This document shows, one piece after another, positions 52,485-61,533 of a stretch of 64,000 nucleotides of DNA. Positions within the stretch are counted from its first letter, which is position 1. Every line of letters begins with the position of its first letter. This DNA is from JBGTGG01 sp964398945 (lineage in GTDB: Bacteria > Bacteroidota > Bacteroidia > Cytophagales > Cyclobacteriaceae): positions 78,153 to 142,152 of the forward strand of contig CAYNOT010000013.1 in assembly GCA_964398945.1 (NCBI GenBank), written 5' to 3'. The notes below the pieces were generated by a model that did not search any database, was not told the DNA's origin, and saw nothing but the letters and a program-made list of their open reading frames with translations. The position numbers and the translations under genes are program-made.

Positions 52485-53768
52485 GTGAAAACCCATAAAA
52501 CTACGGAATCTATCCCCATCATCAGCAATGATACCTTCCGGGAAATCTTTCAAGGATCTGCCGAAGGGATTATTATCGTAAACAAAGACGGCTCTATCTT
52601 AATGGCCAATGCCGTTGCAGAAACGATGTTTGGATATAGTCCCAACGAACTTACTGAAAAATCGATTGACGATCTTTTGCCTGCCCGCTTCCGGCAACAT
52701 CATTCCGCTCACCGCGATACCTATAGTCAACATCCAAAACCGAGAAGAATGGGCATTGGGCGAGACCTTGTTGCCCTTCGCAAAGACAAATCCGAGTTTC
52801 CTGTTGAAGTAAGTTTAAGCCATAAAGAACTTGAAGGCCACTTCTTGATTATGGCCTTTATTATTGATATCACAGAGCGTAAAGCAGCAGAAGAAGCGTT
52901 GCGACAAAGCGAAGAACAATTAATTATATATGCGGCAGAGCTGGAGAAAAAAGTAAAAGCCAGGACCGAAGCATTAAATGAATCGATAATAAAATTAGAA
53001 ACTGCCAACAAGGATTTGCAAGAACAAATAAAAGAGCGAAAAAAAGCTGAAGAAGAAACACGGAGGGCATTGGAAAAAGAAAAGGAACTCAATGAATTAA
53101 AGTCAAGGTTTGTGTCTACTGCCTCCCATGAGTTTCGCACCCCGCTCAGTACCATCCTCAGTTCTGCATCGTTGGTAGACAGCTATAAAGAAACCGGGGA
53201 CGTGGAAAAAATTGAGAAACACGTGAAGCGTATCAAATCGTCTGTCTCCCATCTTACAGGAATATTAAATGATTTCCTGTCGCTTGGTAAACTGGAAGAA
53301 GGAAAAATAGAACTAACCACTGAAGGCATCCACCTTGAATCGTTTATTCGGGAAATCTGTGAGGAGATGGTTTCAAACCTGCAAGACGGCCAAAAAATAA
53401 ATGCTGAATTTGTTTGTGATAACGAAGAAATTGAAAGCGACCCGAAACTGTTGCGCAACATTTTGTTTAATTTAATATCCAATGCCAGTAAATATTCAGC
53501 CGTGGGGAAGCCCATCCATTTGAAATGTACCTGCGAAAAGAATGCGCTTATTTTGGAAGTCCGTGACGAGGGCATCGGTATTCCGGTTGAAGATGTTAAA
53601 CACATTACCGAACGGTTTTTCCGCGCCAGCAATGTGATCAATATACAAGGCTCAGGGCTCGGTCTCAACATTGTAAAACGCTACATAGATTTGCTGGGTG
53701 GCAATATCCATTTCAGCAGTAAAATAGAAAAAGGAACCACTTTTATTGTAACATTACCAATTGCATAA
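52485..53768 (+). CDS. PAS-domain sensor histidine kinase
   Basis: 427 residues from a GTG start at 52485. The N-terminal PAS domain (~15-130) has EIFQGSAEGIIIVNKDG, MFGYSPNELTEKSIDDLLP and PVEVSLSHKELEGHF. A coiled coil (~135-205) leads to HisKA FVSTASHEFRTPLSTILSSA (His ~214). The ATPase has NILFNLISNASKYSA (N box), VRDEGIGIP (G1) and GSGLGLNIVKRY (G2). No TM helix is present, so it is a cytoplasmic sensor. Like other PAS kinases next to oxidase genes it may sense redox or oxygen, but no heme or flavin ligand is provable. It is followed after 2 bp by its regulator. Confidence 0.92.
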   Translation: MKTHKTTESIPIISNDTFREIFQGSAEGIIIVNKDGSILMANAVAETMFGYSPNELTEKSIDDLLPARFRQHHSAHRDTYSQHPKPRRMGIGRDLVALRKDKSEFPVEVSLSHKELEGHFLIMAFIIDITERKAAEEALRQSEEQLIIYAAELEKKVKARTEALNESIIKLETANKDLQEQIKERKKAEEETRRALEKEKELNELKSRFVSTASHEFRTPLSTILSSASLVDSYKETGDVEKIEKHVKRIKSSVSHLTGILNDFLSLGKLEEGKIELTTEGIHLESFIREICEEMVSNLQDGQKINAEFVCDNEEIESDPKLLRNILFNLISNASKYSAVGKPIHLKCTCEKNALILEVRDEGIGIPVEDVKHITERFFRASNVINIQGSGLGLNIVKRYIDLLGGNIHFSSKIEKGTTFIVTLPIA

Positions 53769-53770
53769 AG

Positions 53771-54835
53771 ATGAAAAAAATAGTACTGATAGAAGACAAT
53801 GCAGAAGTTCGCGAAAACACAAGCGAGATATTGACGCTGGCGAACTTTAAAGTGTTTGAGGCAGAGAATGGAAAAAAGGGGGTGGAGCTTGCCGTTAAAG
53901 AATTACCGGACCTGATCCTGTGCGACATTATGATGCCGGAACTTGATGGCTATGGTGTATTGCATATCCTAAGCAAGAAACCAGAAACTGCCAGCATTCC
54001 ATTTATCTTCATGACGGCCAAAACAGAGAAAAGCGATATCCGAAAAGGAATGGACCTGGGTGCAGATGACTACCTCACCAAACCTTTTGATGATACCGAT
54101 CTGTTAAATGCGATTGAGGCAAGACTTAAAAAGTACTCGTTAATTAAAACCAATTATGCAGAAGGTGCAGAAGGATTGGATGCCTTCATTCAAGATGCTC
54201 AAAAAACCCTGGATATACAGGGCCTTTGCAATGGCAAAAAACACAAGACGTATAAAAAGAAGGGAATGATTTTTATGGAAGGCGAAACACCGAGCGCCAT
54301 GTTTTTTGTGGTGTCAGGAAGTGTTAAAACCTATCGCTCACATCCGGATGGAAAAGAGTTTATCACCAACCTCTACCAACCGAATGATTTTTTCGGGTAT
54401 GAAGCAATTCTGCAGAACCATTCCTTTGATGAATCCGCTGTTGCGTTAGAGGATTCTGAATTGATTTTGATCCCCAAGCTCGATTTTCAAATGCTGATTC
54501 AAAAACATCCAAAAGTATCCGCGGCATTTATCTCGATGTTGTGCAAAAAAGTAGACGAGAAAGAAAGCCAGCTGCTTAACCTGGCTTACAACTCTGTCCG
54601 GCAACGTACTGCTGAGTCCCTATTAAAACTCAACGAACTTAAAAAGGACAATGAGTTTATGCGCATCTCGCGTGAAGATCTTTCTAAAATGGTCGGCACA
54701 GCTTCTGAATCGGTGATCCGTGTTCTCTCTGATTTTCGTGAAGAAAAACTAATCGAAATCGAAGGGGGGAAAATAAAAGTCAGCAATCCGGCCAAACTGG
54801 AAAAGGTAGTACGCTGGAATGTTGCTTTACGCTAA
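53771..54835 (+). CDS. Receiver-CRP/FNR fusion response regulator
   Basis: 354 residues. The receiver (~1-120) has LIEDNAEV, LILCDIMMPELDGYG (Asp ~53), FMTAKTEK and YLTKPF. The cyclic-nucleotide-binding-like domain (~150-260) reads GMIFMEGETPSAMFFVVSGS and NDFFGYEAIL. The winged HTH (~275-345) reads RISREDLSKMVGTASESVIR. No FNR-type N-terminal cysteines for an iron-sulfur cluster are seen, so control is probably by phosphorylation. Such fusions are known in Bacteroidota. Neighbouring palindromes before its own operon and before ccoNO are candidate targets. Confidence 0.93.
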   Translation: MKKIVLIEDNAEVRENTSEILTLANFKVFEAENGKKGVELAVKELPDLILCDIMMPELDGYGVLHILSKKPETASIPFIFMTAKTEKSDIRKGMDLGADDYLTKPFDDTDLLNAIEARLKKYSLIKTNYAEGAEGLDAFIQDAQKTLDIQGLCNGKKHKTYKKKGMIFMEGETPSAMFFVVSGSVKTYRSHPDGKEFITNLYQPNDFFGYEAILQNHSFDESAVALEDSELILIPKLDFQMLIQKHPKVSAAFISMLCKKVDEKESQLLNLAYNSVRQRTAESLLKLNELKKDNEFMRISREDLSKMVGTASESVIRVLSDFREEKLIEIEGGKIKVSNPAKLEKVVRWNVALR

Positions 54836-54839
54836 CTGA

Positions 54840-55514
54840 TCATTCACACACTATTTCTGCCTGCGCTATTTCACCACGTTGGATAAGTTCTTGCTGAACA
54901 CCACGGCCAATCATGATCACGGCTATCAAAAGAAGTACTACGTGTTGAATCTTTTTAAACGGGAAAGGAAGTATCCTTTGCAAGGTTTGAAATGAATAGG
55001 CGGTCAACAATAAAGCAGGTAGTGTTCCCAATCCGAAAAACATCATAACGCCTGCGCTATCCACAACCGACTCCTGTACAACCGCAACAGCGATGGCAGC
55101 ATACACCAACCCACATGGTAAAAGACCATTAAAGACCCCGGTCGCAAATGCAGAATACATCTTCGCCCCTTTACGATGGTCGATGAACGACCGTTTCAAC
55201 CGACCGGCCATTTTGTTGAAGAAAGCCAAAAAGAAAGGTTGTGATTTATAGAAAAAGACAAAAAACAAAATAGACAACCCAATGGCAATCGAGAAAAAAT
55301 TTTGAATGGCTCCTACCTTTGCAAAGGTCCCCACAAAACCAATGATTGCCCCGAGTGCCATGTATGTGATCGTCCGGCCCAAATTGTAAACCAATCGGTT
55401 CAAGAAAACCGATTGTTTGTTGGTACCGGAAATCATCACCGCCAATGGGCCACACATGCCCACACAATGAAGACTTCCTGCAAATCCCAATACAAAGGCA
55501 GCTATCCAGATCAT
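54840..55514 (-). CDS. Sulfite exporter TauE/SafE-like membrane protein (cco operon)
   Basis: 224 residues with about six TM helices. The first reads AFVLGFAGSLHCVGMCGPLA, whose conserved CxGMCGP motif is characteristic of the UreH/CcoS-region 'sulfite exporter TauE/SafE' or DsbD-like family that accompanies cbb3 oxidase genes. A later GLLPCGLVYAA contains the second conserved Cys. These proteins are suspected of metal or thiol transfer during oxidase assembly. It is the last gene of the cco operon, 1 bp after ccoH, and convergent with the receiver-CRP gene. Confidence 0.87.
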   Translation of the reverse strand: MIWIAAFVLGFAGSLHCVGMCGPLAVMISGTNKQSVFLNRLVYNLGRTITYMALGAIIGFVGTFAKVGAIQNFFSIAIGLSILFFVFFYKSQPFFLAFFNKMAGRLKRSFIDHRKGAKMYSAFATGVFNGLLPCGLVYAAIAVAVVQESVVDSAGVMMFFGLGTLPALLLTAYSFQTLQRILPFPFKKIQHVVLLLIAVIMIGRGVQQELIQRGEIAQAEIVCE

Positions 55515-55515
55515 T

Positions 55516-55944
55516 TTAGATTGAAATAATTTCTTCTATAAAATAGTCCTTTCCTTCCATCGACCATTCTACTTTTATCTTATACATTCCTTTATCCAAT
55601 ACTTTTAAGTTGAATTGCTGCACGCTGTCCGCGGAAGCACGAAGTGCAAAGTGCTGGTCCAACCGGGCATCAGAAGGGCGAAACAAATGCACTTTTCCTT
55701 TCTCCACTTTCATGTCGGGAAAATTAATATGCAAATACTTTCCTTCATGGATTTTAACAGCAGGCTTCTTCAGCAGTGTATTTGTATTGGTAAGCCTGTC
55801 AATTTGATCCTGATACACCAACTCCTGCTGATAGTAATCTGTTGCTACCAGGTTGACATCTTCGCGTATGGATATCACCACCAAGACACCAATAAAGAAT
55901 GCAAAAAACACAAATGCCACTACAATCCATTTTCCCCAATTCAT
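55516..55944 (-). CDS. ccoH: FixH/CcoH-like assembly protein
   Basis: 142 residues. One N-terminal TM helix (WIVVAFVFFAFFIGVLVVI) is followed by DVNLVATDYYQQELVYQDQI, the typical FixH opening, and a small beta-rich periplasmic domain ending YKIKVEWSMEGKDYFIEE. FixH is required for stable assembly of cbb3 oxidase. It sits between ccoG and the TauE/SafE-like gene with 1-4 bp spacers. Confidence 0.9.
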   Translation of the reverse strand: MNWGKWIVVAFVFFAFFIGVLVVISIREDVNLVATDYYQQELVYQDQIDRLTNTNTLLKKPAVKIHEGKYLHINFPDMKVEKGKVHLFRPSDARLDQHFALRASADSVQQFNLKVLDKGMYKIKVEWSMEGKDYFIEEIISI

Positions 55945-55948
55945 CGCT

Positions 55949-57373
55949 TTATTTTTTTACAGGTATAGGCCCAAGAAATTTTGTTGTTACCGTTTCAATC
56001 CGCTTATCACCCCGGTATACACCAATCTTGATATCGGTACGTGCACTCGTTAAATCTTCCGGTTTAATCTTAATAAAGTAAACGCCTTTCAATATTTCTT
56101 CAGCAGGGATTATTTCGGATTGGTTTCCAACCCTGCTTAATAACGCTGAAGCGGGTGATTCTATCTTAAGTTCAACTTTAATATCACCAAAGGTTTTATT
56201 TACGAACTCGATGTTGTACAGATTAGTGATATAACCATCATCCGTTTTTTGGTATAAAGTCCCGCGCACTTTTAAAACAGTAGTCTCCACTTCCGTTCGG
56301 GTAAAAATCAGGAAACCCAGTAAGCTTAAAAGGCCCAGCATCACTACTGTATACCCAATGAGGCGGGGATTAACCAATTTCTGAATTCCATCTTTTATGG
56401 AATTATAAGAAGCATAGCGGATCAATCCCTTCGGCTTGTTTATTTTCACCATTACTTCGTCACACGCATCCATGCAGGCCGTGCAATTCACACATTCCAG
56501 TTGCGTACCATTCCGAATATCGATGCCCGTTGGACAAACATGGACACACAATTTACAATCGATACAATCCCCCAGGCCTATAGTCAGCTCATTTTTTTTG
56601 ATCTTGCCACGCGGCTCGCCACGCAACCAATCATACGCAACAACAATGGATTCTTTCACCAACAGCACACCTTGCAGCCTTCCATACGGACAAACGGCAA
56701 TACATGCTTGTTCCCGGAATTTTGCAAACACCCCGTAAAAAATCCCGGTAAAAGCCATCAACCCAATAAACCCGGCAGTCTGATTCAATGGATTGTCCTG
56801 AATGATTTCCAACGTCTGGTCAAGCCCGATCAGATAGGCCATTACCGTATGCGAAATCAGCAACGAGATCACGATAAAAATGAAATGCTTCGTTCCTTTT
56901 TTTAAAATTTTACCGCCCGTCCAGGGAGCCTCTTTTAATTTTCGTTGCGCACCGGCATCCCCTTCTATTGCATATTCGATTTTGCGGAACACCATTTCCA
57001 GGAATAGCGTCTGCGGACAGGCCCAGCCACACCAAACCCTCCCAAACGCTACCGTAAAAAGAATGATGAACACAAAAAAAGTAATCGCTGTTACAGCAAG
57101 CAATACAAAGTCTTGCGGCCAAAAAGGTTGGCCGAATAAAATAAACTTCCGTTCGAAGACATTGAACAACATAAACGGTTGTCCACCAATCCGGATAAAG
57201 GGTCCGAGAAAAAAAACAGAAAGCAAAATGATCGTTACGGCAATACGCAAGCGGTGATAATGGCCACCCGGTTTTTTAGGATATACCCAAATCCGTTTCC
57301 CATGCGCATCAACCGTGGCAATGGTATCCCGGAATTCTTCATCGTATTGATATAATGCTTCTGTTGAATTCAA
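55949..57373 (-). CDS. ccoG: CcoG/FixG iron-sulfur assembly protein
   Basis: 474 residues. Several TM helices (~40-220) include GRVWCGWACPQTLFLEMVFR. Two 4Fe-4S motifs follow: DCIDCKLCVHVCPTGIDIRN and LECVNCTACMDACDEVM. The C-terminal third is the FixG Ig-like domain. CcoG reduces copper for insertion into the CuB site of cbb3 oxidase. It lies 4 bp upstream of ccoH and 10 bp downstream of ccoP. Confidence 0.95.
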   Translation of the reverse strand: MNSTEALYQYDEEFRDTIATVDAHGKRIWVYPKKPGGHYHRLRIAVTIILLSVFFLGPFIRIGGQPFMLFNVFERKFILFGQPFWPQDFVLLAVTAITFFVFIILFTVAFGRVWCGWACPQTLFLEMVFRKIEYAIEGDAGAQRKLKEAPWTGGKILKKGTKHFIFIVISLLISHTVMAYLIGLDQTLEIIQDNPLNQTAGFIGLMAFTGIFYGVFAKFREQACIAVCPYGRLQGVLLVKESIVVAYDWLRGEPRGKIKKNELTIGLGDCIDCKLCVHVCPTGIDIRNGTQLECVNCTACMDACDEVMVKINKPKGLIRYASYNSIKDGIQKLVNPRLIGYTVVMLGLLSLLGFLIFTRTEVETTVLKVRGTLYQKTDDGYITNLYNIEFVNKTFGDIKVELKIESPASALLSRVGNQSEIIPAEEILKGVYFIKIKPEDLTSARTDIKIGVYRGDKRIETVTTKFLGPIPVKK

Positions 57374-57383
57374 AATTTGTTAA

Positions 57384-58319
57384 TTAGATCGAAACATCAA
57401 CACTATCTATTGGTGTTCCTTCTTCTATTTTTACCGGAACATATTTTTCACCTTGCGGTGCTTTTGGATTGGCAGGTGTTGTTCCTTGCAATGACATAAT
57501 ATAAAAAGCCGCTGCTTTCATTTGCTCAGGGTTCAATATACCCTTCCATGAAATCATGCCCTTTTCAGGAACACCCACTTCGATGATGTTATAAATATTT
57601 TGTATGCTTCCGCCATGCAACCAATATTCATCCACCAGATTTGGGCCGATCATTCCGCCACCATCAGCCACATGGCAGGAAGCACACTGACCATCAAAAA
57701 TCTTTTTTCCAGCAGCAAGTATCCCTGCATCTTCAGTATATACAAGCGTGGATAAATCAATTTCTTCTTCAGCGGGCTGGGAAGCTTTAAACCTGGCGAT
57801 TTGTACTTCGGCTGCAGCCACTTCGTTTTGGTACTCGTCTGTCTGCAACGGCAATGAATCCGTAACATGATATACGATCAGATAGGCAACACCCCAAATA
57901 ATACTGGCATAGAACAACCATTTCCACCAGGGTGGCAAGTGGTTGTCCAATTCACGGATACCATCGTAATTATGCTCAAGTACAATGGTTTCCTCTTTCT
58001 CAATGGGAACAGCACCCGTTAAAAATTTGCGATCTAAACGCGTCCACCAGCTTAGCGGTGGCACATACGGAATACCTTGCCTTGCTGCTTTTTCTGCTGC
58101 GGCCTGCTGCACAAACATGTTCAAAATCCCAATCATATAGGCCGCAACAATTATCACCAAGAGTACTACCAGGAAAATGAAACCCAGCAGGATATAAAAC
58201 GGCATCAGCGGGTCGGACATCGGATTGTCCCAAAAACTTTTCGTTACCTCAACAGTTTCTTGAGCGTATCCATTTCCCAATACAAAAAATGAGATCAATA
58301 GTGCTGGTATCCTTTTCAT
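57384..58319 (-). CDS. ccoP: cbb3 oxidase cytochrome c subunit CcoP (one heme site)
   Basis: 311 residues. A signal-like segment (LISFFVLGNGYAQ), a TM helix (~40-62) and a second TM helix (WWKWLFYASIIWGVAYLIVY, ~132) precede a single cytochrome c domain (~210-290) with GQCASCHVADGGG and the axial Met probably in GMISWKG. Classical CcoP carries two CxxCH motifs; only one is present here. It passes electrons to the CcoNO core. The start overlaps the CcoQ-like stop by 4 bp. Confidence 0.93.
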   Translation of the reverse strand: MKRIPALLISFFVLGNGYAQETVEVTKSFWDNPMSDPLMPFYILLGFIFLVVLLVIIVAAYMIGILNMFVQQAAAEKAARQGIPYVPPLSWWTRLDRKFLTGAVPIEKEETIVLEHNYDGIRELDNHLPPWWKWLFYASIIWGVAYLIVYHVTDSLPLQTDEYQNEVAAAEVQIARFKASQPAEEEIDLSTLVYTEDAGILAAGKKIFDGQCASCHVADGGGMIGPNLVDEYWLHGGSIQNIYNIIEVGVPEKGMISWKGILNPEQMKAAAFYIMSLQGTTPANPKAPQGEKYVPVKIEEGTPIDSVDVSI

Positions 58320-58519
58320 CGGTTGGTGTTGTTTAAGTTGTTGTTCTCATGAACAGGTGTGTTGTCGTCCATTGGCAATTGTTTCATACGATCAATGAAT
58401 CCCTTATCCACTTTAAATACATACCACAGCAACCCAATAAAAAAGGAGAAAAAGATAATGAATGAGATCATCGGCCAGATGGCGATGTTGTCGATTCCTT
58501 GTAAAACATTTTTATACAT
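58316..58519 (-). CDS. ccoQ: CcoQ/FixQ-like small subunit
   Basis: 67 residues with a single TM helix (MISFIIFFSFFIGLLWYVF) followed by KVDKGFIDRMKQLPMDD, typical of CcoQ-like proteins. It lies 4 bp after ccoNO and overlaps ccoP by 4 bp. It probably stabilises the cbb3 complex. Confidence 0.87.
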   Translation of the reverse strand: MYKNVLQGIDNIAIWPMISFIIFFSFFIGLLWYVFKVDKGFIDRMKQLPMDDNTPVHENNNLNNTNR

Positions 58520-58523
58520 GATC

Positions 58524-60650
58524 TTATTGATTAGCGGTTTTTACTTTTTCCCCTTTAATATCCGTACCCAATCGTTGCAGGTAAGCAATGAGCGCAATAA
58601 TTTCTGCATCCGGGGACACATCGTCAACACCCTCATCTTTTAGGGCCCTTGCAATTTGGGTCGCTTGTTTTTCGAGATCATCATTTGCGGTTTCTTCATA
58701 CCCTTTTTCATACGGCACGCCAATAGTCCTTAGCGCAGAAATTTTTCCGGCTGTTTCCCCTTTGTCGATCGCGTTTTCAAAAAGCCAAGGATATGCGGGC
58801 ATAATAGAACCCGTACTTACCACACCGGGTGCAAGCATGTGATCATAGTGCCATCGGTTTGAATACCTCCCTCCGATGCGATGCAAATCAGGGCCGGTGC
58901 GTTTTGATCCCCACAAGAATGGATGGTCATACACAAACTCCCCGGCTTTGGAGTATTCGCCATAGCGCTCTGTTTCTGAACGGAACGGACGTACCATTTG
59001 CGAGTGACAACCCACACATCCTTCGCGTATGTAAATATCACGACCGTGCAACTCCAAAGGTGTATAGGGTTTTACACTTGAAATAGTGGGCACATTTGAT
59101 TTTATCAAAAATGTTGGGATCATTTCAATAGCACCACCAATCAATATTGCGACCAGCGCAAGTGTGGTAAACAGAATGGGCTTGCTCTCCAACACATGGT
59201 GCCATCCACCCGTTGCCTCAACTTTCGACATCGGGGCAGCTTCAGCTTCTTCATTGGGAATGAAGGTGCCGGAATAAGCAGTCTTAATCAAATTGTACGT
59301 CATAATAAGTGTACCGGTCAGGTACATGGCCCCACCAATGGCACGAAGGAGATGCAGTGGAATAATTTGTACGGTGGTCTCAAGAAAGTTTTTATACACC
59401 AACAAACCATCACCACCAAACTCTTTCCACATCAAACTTTGCACTACGCCTGCGGTGTACATCGGCAAGGCATAGAAAATGATCCCCAACGTGCCGATCC
59501 AAAAATGTACGTTCGCCAATTGTGTCGAGTACAACTTTGTCCCCCACATGCGTGGGACCATCCAGTACAAAATACCGAAGATCAAAAAACCGTTCCAGCC
59601 TAAGCCGCCTACGTGTACGTGCGCTACAATCCAATCCGTAAAGTGGGCGATGGCGTTTACATTTTTCAAGGAAAGAAGTGGGCCTTCTAAAGTCGCCATG
59701 CCATACGCAGTAACCGCTACCACCATAAATTTTAAAACAGGATCTTCACGCACACGGTCCCAGGCACCACGCAAGGTCAACAATCCATTGAGCATGCCGC
59801 CCCAGGAAGGGGCAATCAGCATGATGGAAAACACAACCCCTAATGATTGCGCCCAATCCGGCAATGAACTATACAATAAATGGTGTGGCCCTGCCCAGAT
59901 GTAAATAAAAATCAACGACCAAAAGTGGATAATCGAAAGTTTGTAAGAATACACCGGACGGTTCGCTGCCTTTGGCAGGAAGTAATACATCAATCCGAGA
60001 AAAGGAGTGGTCAGGAAAAACGCAACTGCATTGTGCCCATACCACCATTGTACCAACGCATCCTGAACACCCGCATACCAGCTATAACTTTTAAAAAGCG
60101 TAACGGGTATCTCAAAAGAATTCACAAGGTGCAAAACAGCAACCGTAACGAACGTGGCGATGTAAAACCAGATCGCCACATACATGTGCTTTTCCCTTCT
60201 GCGAAGAATGGTTCCGATCATATTCCAACCAAATACTACCCAAATGATCGTGATCGCGATATCGATTGGCCATTCCAATTCTGCATATTCTTTTGAAGTG
60301 GTCATTCCCAATGGAAGTGTAATGGCCGCTGCCAAAATGATCAGTTGCCACCCCCAGAAATTTATCCAGCTCAATGCATCACTGAACATACGCGTCTTCA
60401 ACAAACGCTGCATCGAATAATAAACGCCTGCAAACATCGCATTGCCGACAAAAGCAAAAATAATAGCGTTGGTGTGGAGCGGCCTGATCCTTCCGAAGGT
60501 AGTATACGGAAGATCAAAATTCATAATAGGATATACTAATTGCAAAGCAGCGGTAAGCCCCACCAACATGCCCACAATCCCAAAGGTGACGGTGGCAATT
60601 ATAAAGGCTTTTACAATTTTGTTGTCATAACTAAAACGTTCAAGTTCCAT
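58524..60650 (-). CDS. ccoNO: cbb3 cytochrome c oxidase, fused CcoN-CcoO
   Basis: 708 residues fusing the catalytic subunit I to the mono-heme subunit II. The CcoN part (~1-480) has twelve or so TM helices with the heme-ligand region FGRIRPLHTNAIIFAFVGNA, the CuB histidine WYGHNAVAFFLTTPFLG and FIYIWAGPHHLLYSSLP, and HFTDWIVAHVHVGGLGWNG. The CcoO part (~540-700) carries REGCVGCHSQMVRPF (CxxCH) and GSKRTGPDLHRIGGRY. It reduces O2 to water with high affinity, giving respiration at low oxygen. It is first in the operon, behind an FNR-like box. The fusion is typical of Bacteroidota. Confidence 0.96.
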   Translation of the reverse strand: MELERFSYDNKIVKAFIIATVTFGIVGMLVGLTAALQLVYPIMNFDLPYTTFGRIRPLHTNAIIFAFVGNAMFAGVYYSMQRLLKTRMFSDALSWINFWGWQLIILAAAITLPLGMTTSKEYAELEWPIDIAITIIWVVFGWNMIGTILRRREKHMYVAIWFYIATFVTVAVLHLVNSFEIPVTLFKSYSWYAGVQDALVQWWYGHNAVAFFLTTPFLGLMYYFLPKAANRPVYSYKLSIIHFWSLIFIYIWAGPHHLLYSSLPDWAQSLGVVFSIMLIAPSWGGMLNGLLTLRGAWDRVREDPVLKFMVVAVTAYGMATLEGPLLSLKNVNAIAHFTDWIVAHVHVGGLGWNGFLIFGILYWMVPRMWGTKLYSTQLANVHFWIGTLGIIFYALPMYTAGVVQSLMWKEFGGDGLLVYKNFLETTVQIIPLHLLRAIGGAMYLTGTLIMTYNLIKTAYSGTFIPNEEAEAAPMSKVEATGGWHHVLESKPILFTTLALVAILIGGAIEMIPTFLIKSNVPTISSVKPYTPLELHGRDIYIREGCVGCHSQMVRPFRSETERYGEYSKAGEFVYDHPFLWGSKRTGPDLHRIGGRYSNRWHYDHMLAPGVVSTGSIMPAYPWLFENAIDKGETAGKISALRTIGVPYEKGYEETANDDLEKQATQIARALKDEGVDDVSPDAEIIALIAYLQRLGTDIKGEKVKTANQ

Positions 60651-60734
60651 AGGCTAGGATTGGTTTAGGGATTAACTGTGGTAAAAATAGGAATCAGCCA
60701 CATTCGTCTGGCATGATGAATTCATATTAAAGTA

Positions 60735-60748
60735 CTGATTTTTATCAG
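60735..60748. promoter_or_regulatory. FNR-like box upstream of ccoNO
   Basis: CTGATTTTTATCAG is a perfect palindrome and matches the FNR consensus TTGAT-N4-ATCAA except for the outer bases. Its centre is about 91 bp before the ccoNO start codon. cbb3 genes are standard FNR targets. The DUF456 gene at 61270 points the same way and ends at 60797, so the box belongs to the cco operon. Confidence 0.65.
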
Positions 60749-60796
60749 GAAAAAAAAACCACACACTACTCTTCGACATGTGCAATATCAAACGGG

Positions 60797-61270
60797 TTAA
60801 AGCAGCGCTGTAAAAAAATACCAGATCATCATTACACTGGCGATTAGTTTTAATAACGTGCTCAGGAGAAATCCAAAAAAAGATCCCAGTGCAGCCCGCA
60901 ACGCATTTTCTGAAGATGAATTTCCCAACAATTCACCAACAAACGCCCCCACAAAAGGACCAAGTATAATGCCCAGGGGGCCGAACCAGAACCCGGCAAT
61001 CAAGCCGAGGGTGCATCCCCAAATCCCGTAACGCGTACCTCCTAATTTTTTCGTTCCAAGGATAGGGATAAAATAATCGGCAGCAGTGACGGCTATGGTA
61101 ATGGCTCCCCAAATCAAAATAAACTTCAGTGAAAAAGCAGGGACTTCTTTTGCTTGAAGAAACAAAAGCCCAATGAAACTCAAGGGTGGCCCGGGAATCA
61201 ATGGAACAAGGCATCCAACAAACCCCACCAATAGAAAAAGGGCGCTTAATGTAATCCAAATCCAATCCAT
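60797..61270 (-). CDS. DUF456 family membrane protein
   Basis: 157 residues with four or five TM helices. The glycine-rich repeated segments GFVGCLVPLIPGPPLSFIGL and LGIILGPFVGAFVGELLGN, with GFWFGPLG just before, define DUF456. The function is unknown; a small-solute or osmotic role has been suggested for the family without proof. It lies upstream of the cco operon with the FNR-like box between. Confidence 0.9.
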   Translation of the reverse strand: MDWIWITLSALFLLVGFVGCLVPLIPGPPLSFIGLLFLQAKEVPAFSLKFILIWGAITIAVTAADYFIPILGTKKLGGTRYGIWGCTLGLIAGFWFGPLGIILGPFVGAFVGELLGNSSSENALRAALGSFFGFLLSTLLKLIASVMMIWYFFTALL

Positions 61271-61343
61271 GCTATGTGGATAATGTTCGTGAATTTAGTA
61301 ACAATATAATTCAATTTGATTTTTGCGTAGAGAATTTTAACGG

Positions 61344-61406
61344 ATGAGAATATTAGTAGTTGAAGGTGGACAAAAAATTGCCGACCTTCTCAAAGATGGA
61401 TTATCA
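61344..61406 (+). pseudogene. N-terminal stub of an OmpR-type response regulator
   Basis: MRILVVEGGQKIADLLKDGL is the recognisable beginning of an OmpR/CusR-like receiver (normally MRILVVEDEQKIA...). The two acidic pocket residues are already changed to GG, and at codon ~21 the frame runs into an inverted-repeat element. The next ~75 codons of the open frame are repeat-derived. The gene is dead. Confidence 0.75.
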
Positions 61407-61533
61407 GCCCCGAAGGGCGGGATAAGGTATGATAATATAGAATTATTCTATCGCCCTTTCAGGGCTTGCACTTCAGCCTCTGTCATGCCATCCCGCTGCA
61501 CGGGATGTTTAGATACATCGCCCTTTCAGGGCT
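61406..61533. repeat. Cluster of GCCCTTTCAGGGC-type inverted repeats
   Basis: AGCCCCGAAGGGCGGGATA (61406-61424) is the imperfect inverse of TATCGCCCTTTCAGGGCT (61449-61466), giving a ~60-bp hairpin. A second ATCGCCCTTTCAGGGCT occurs at 61517-61533, with a separate stem ATCCCG-CTGCA-CGGGAT (61490-61506) between. I know AGCCCTGAAAGGGCGATA as a common intergenic palindrome in Bacteroidota. Confidence 0.8.
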
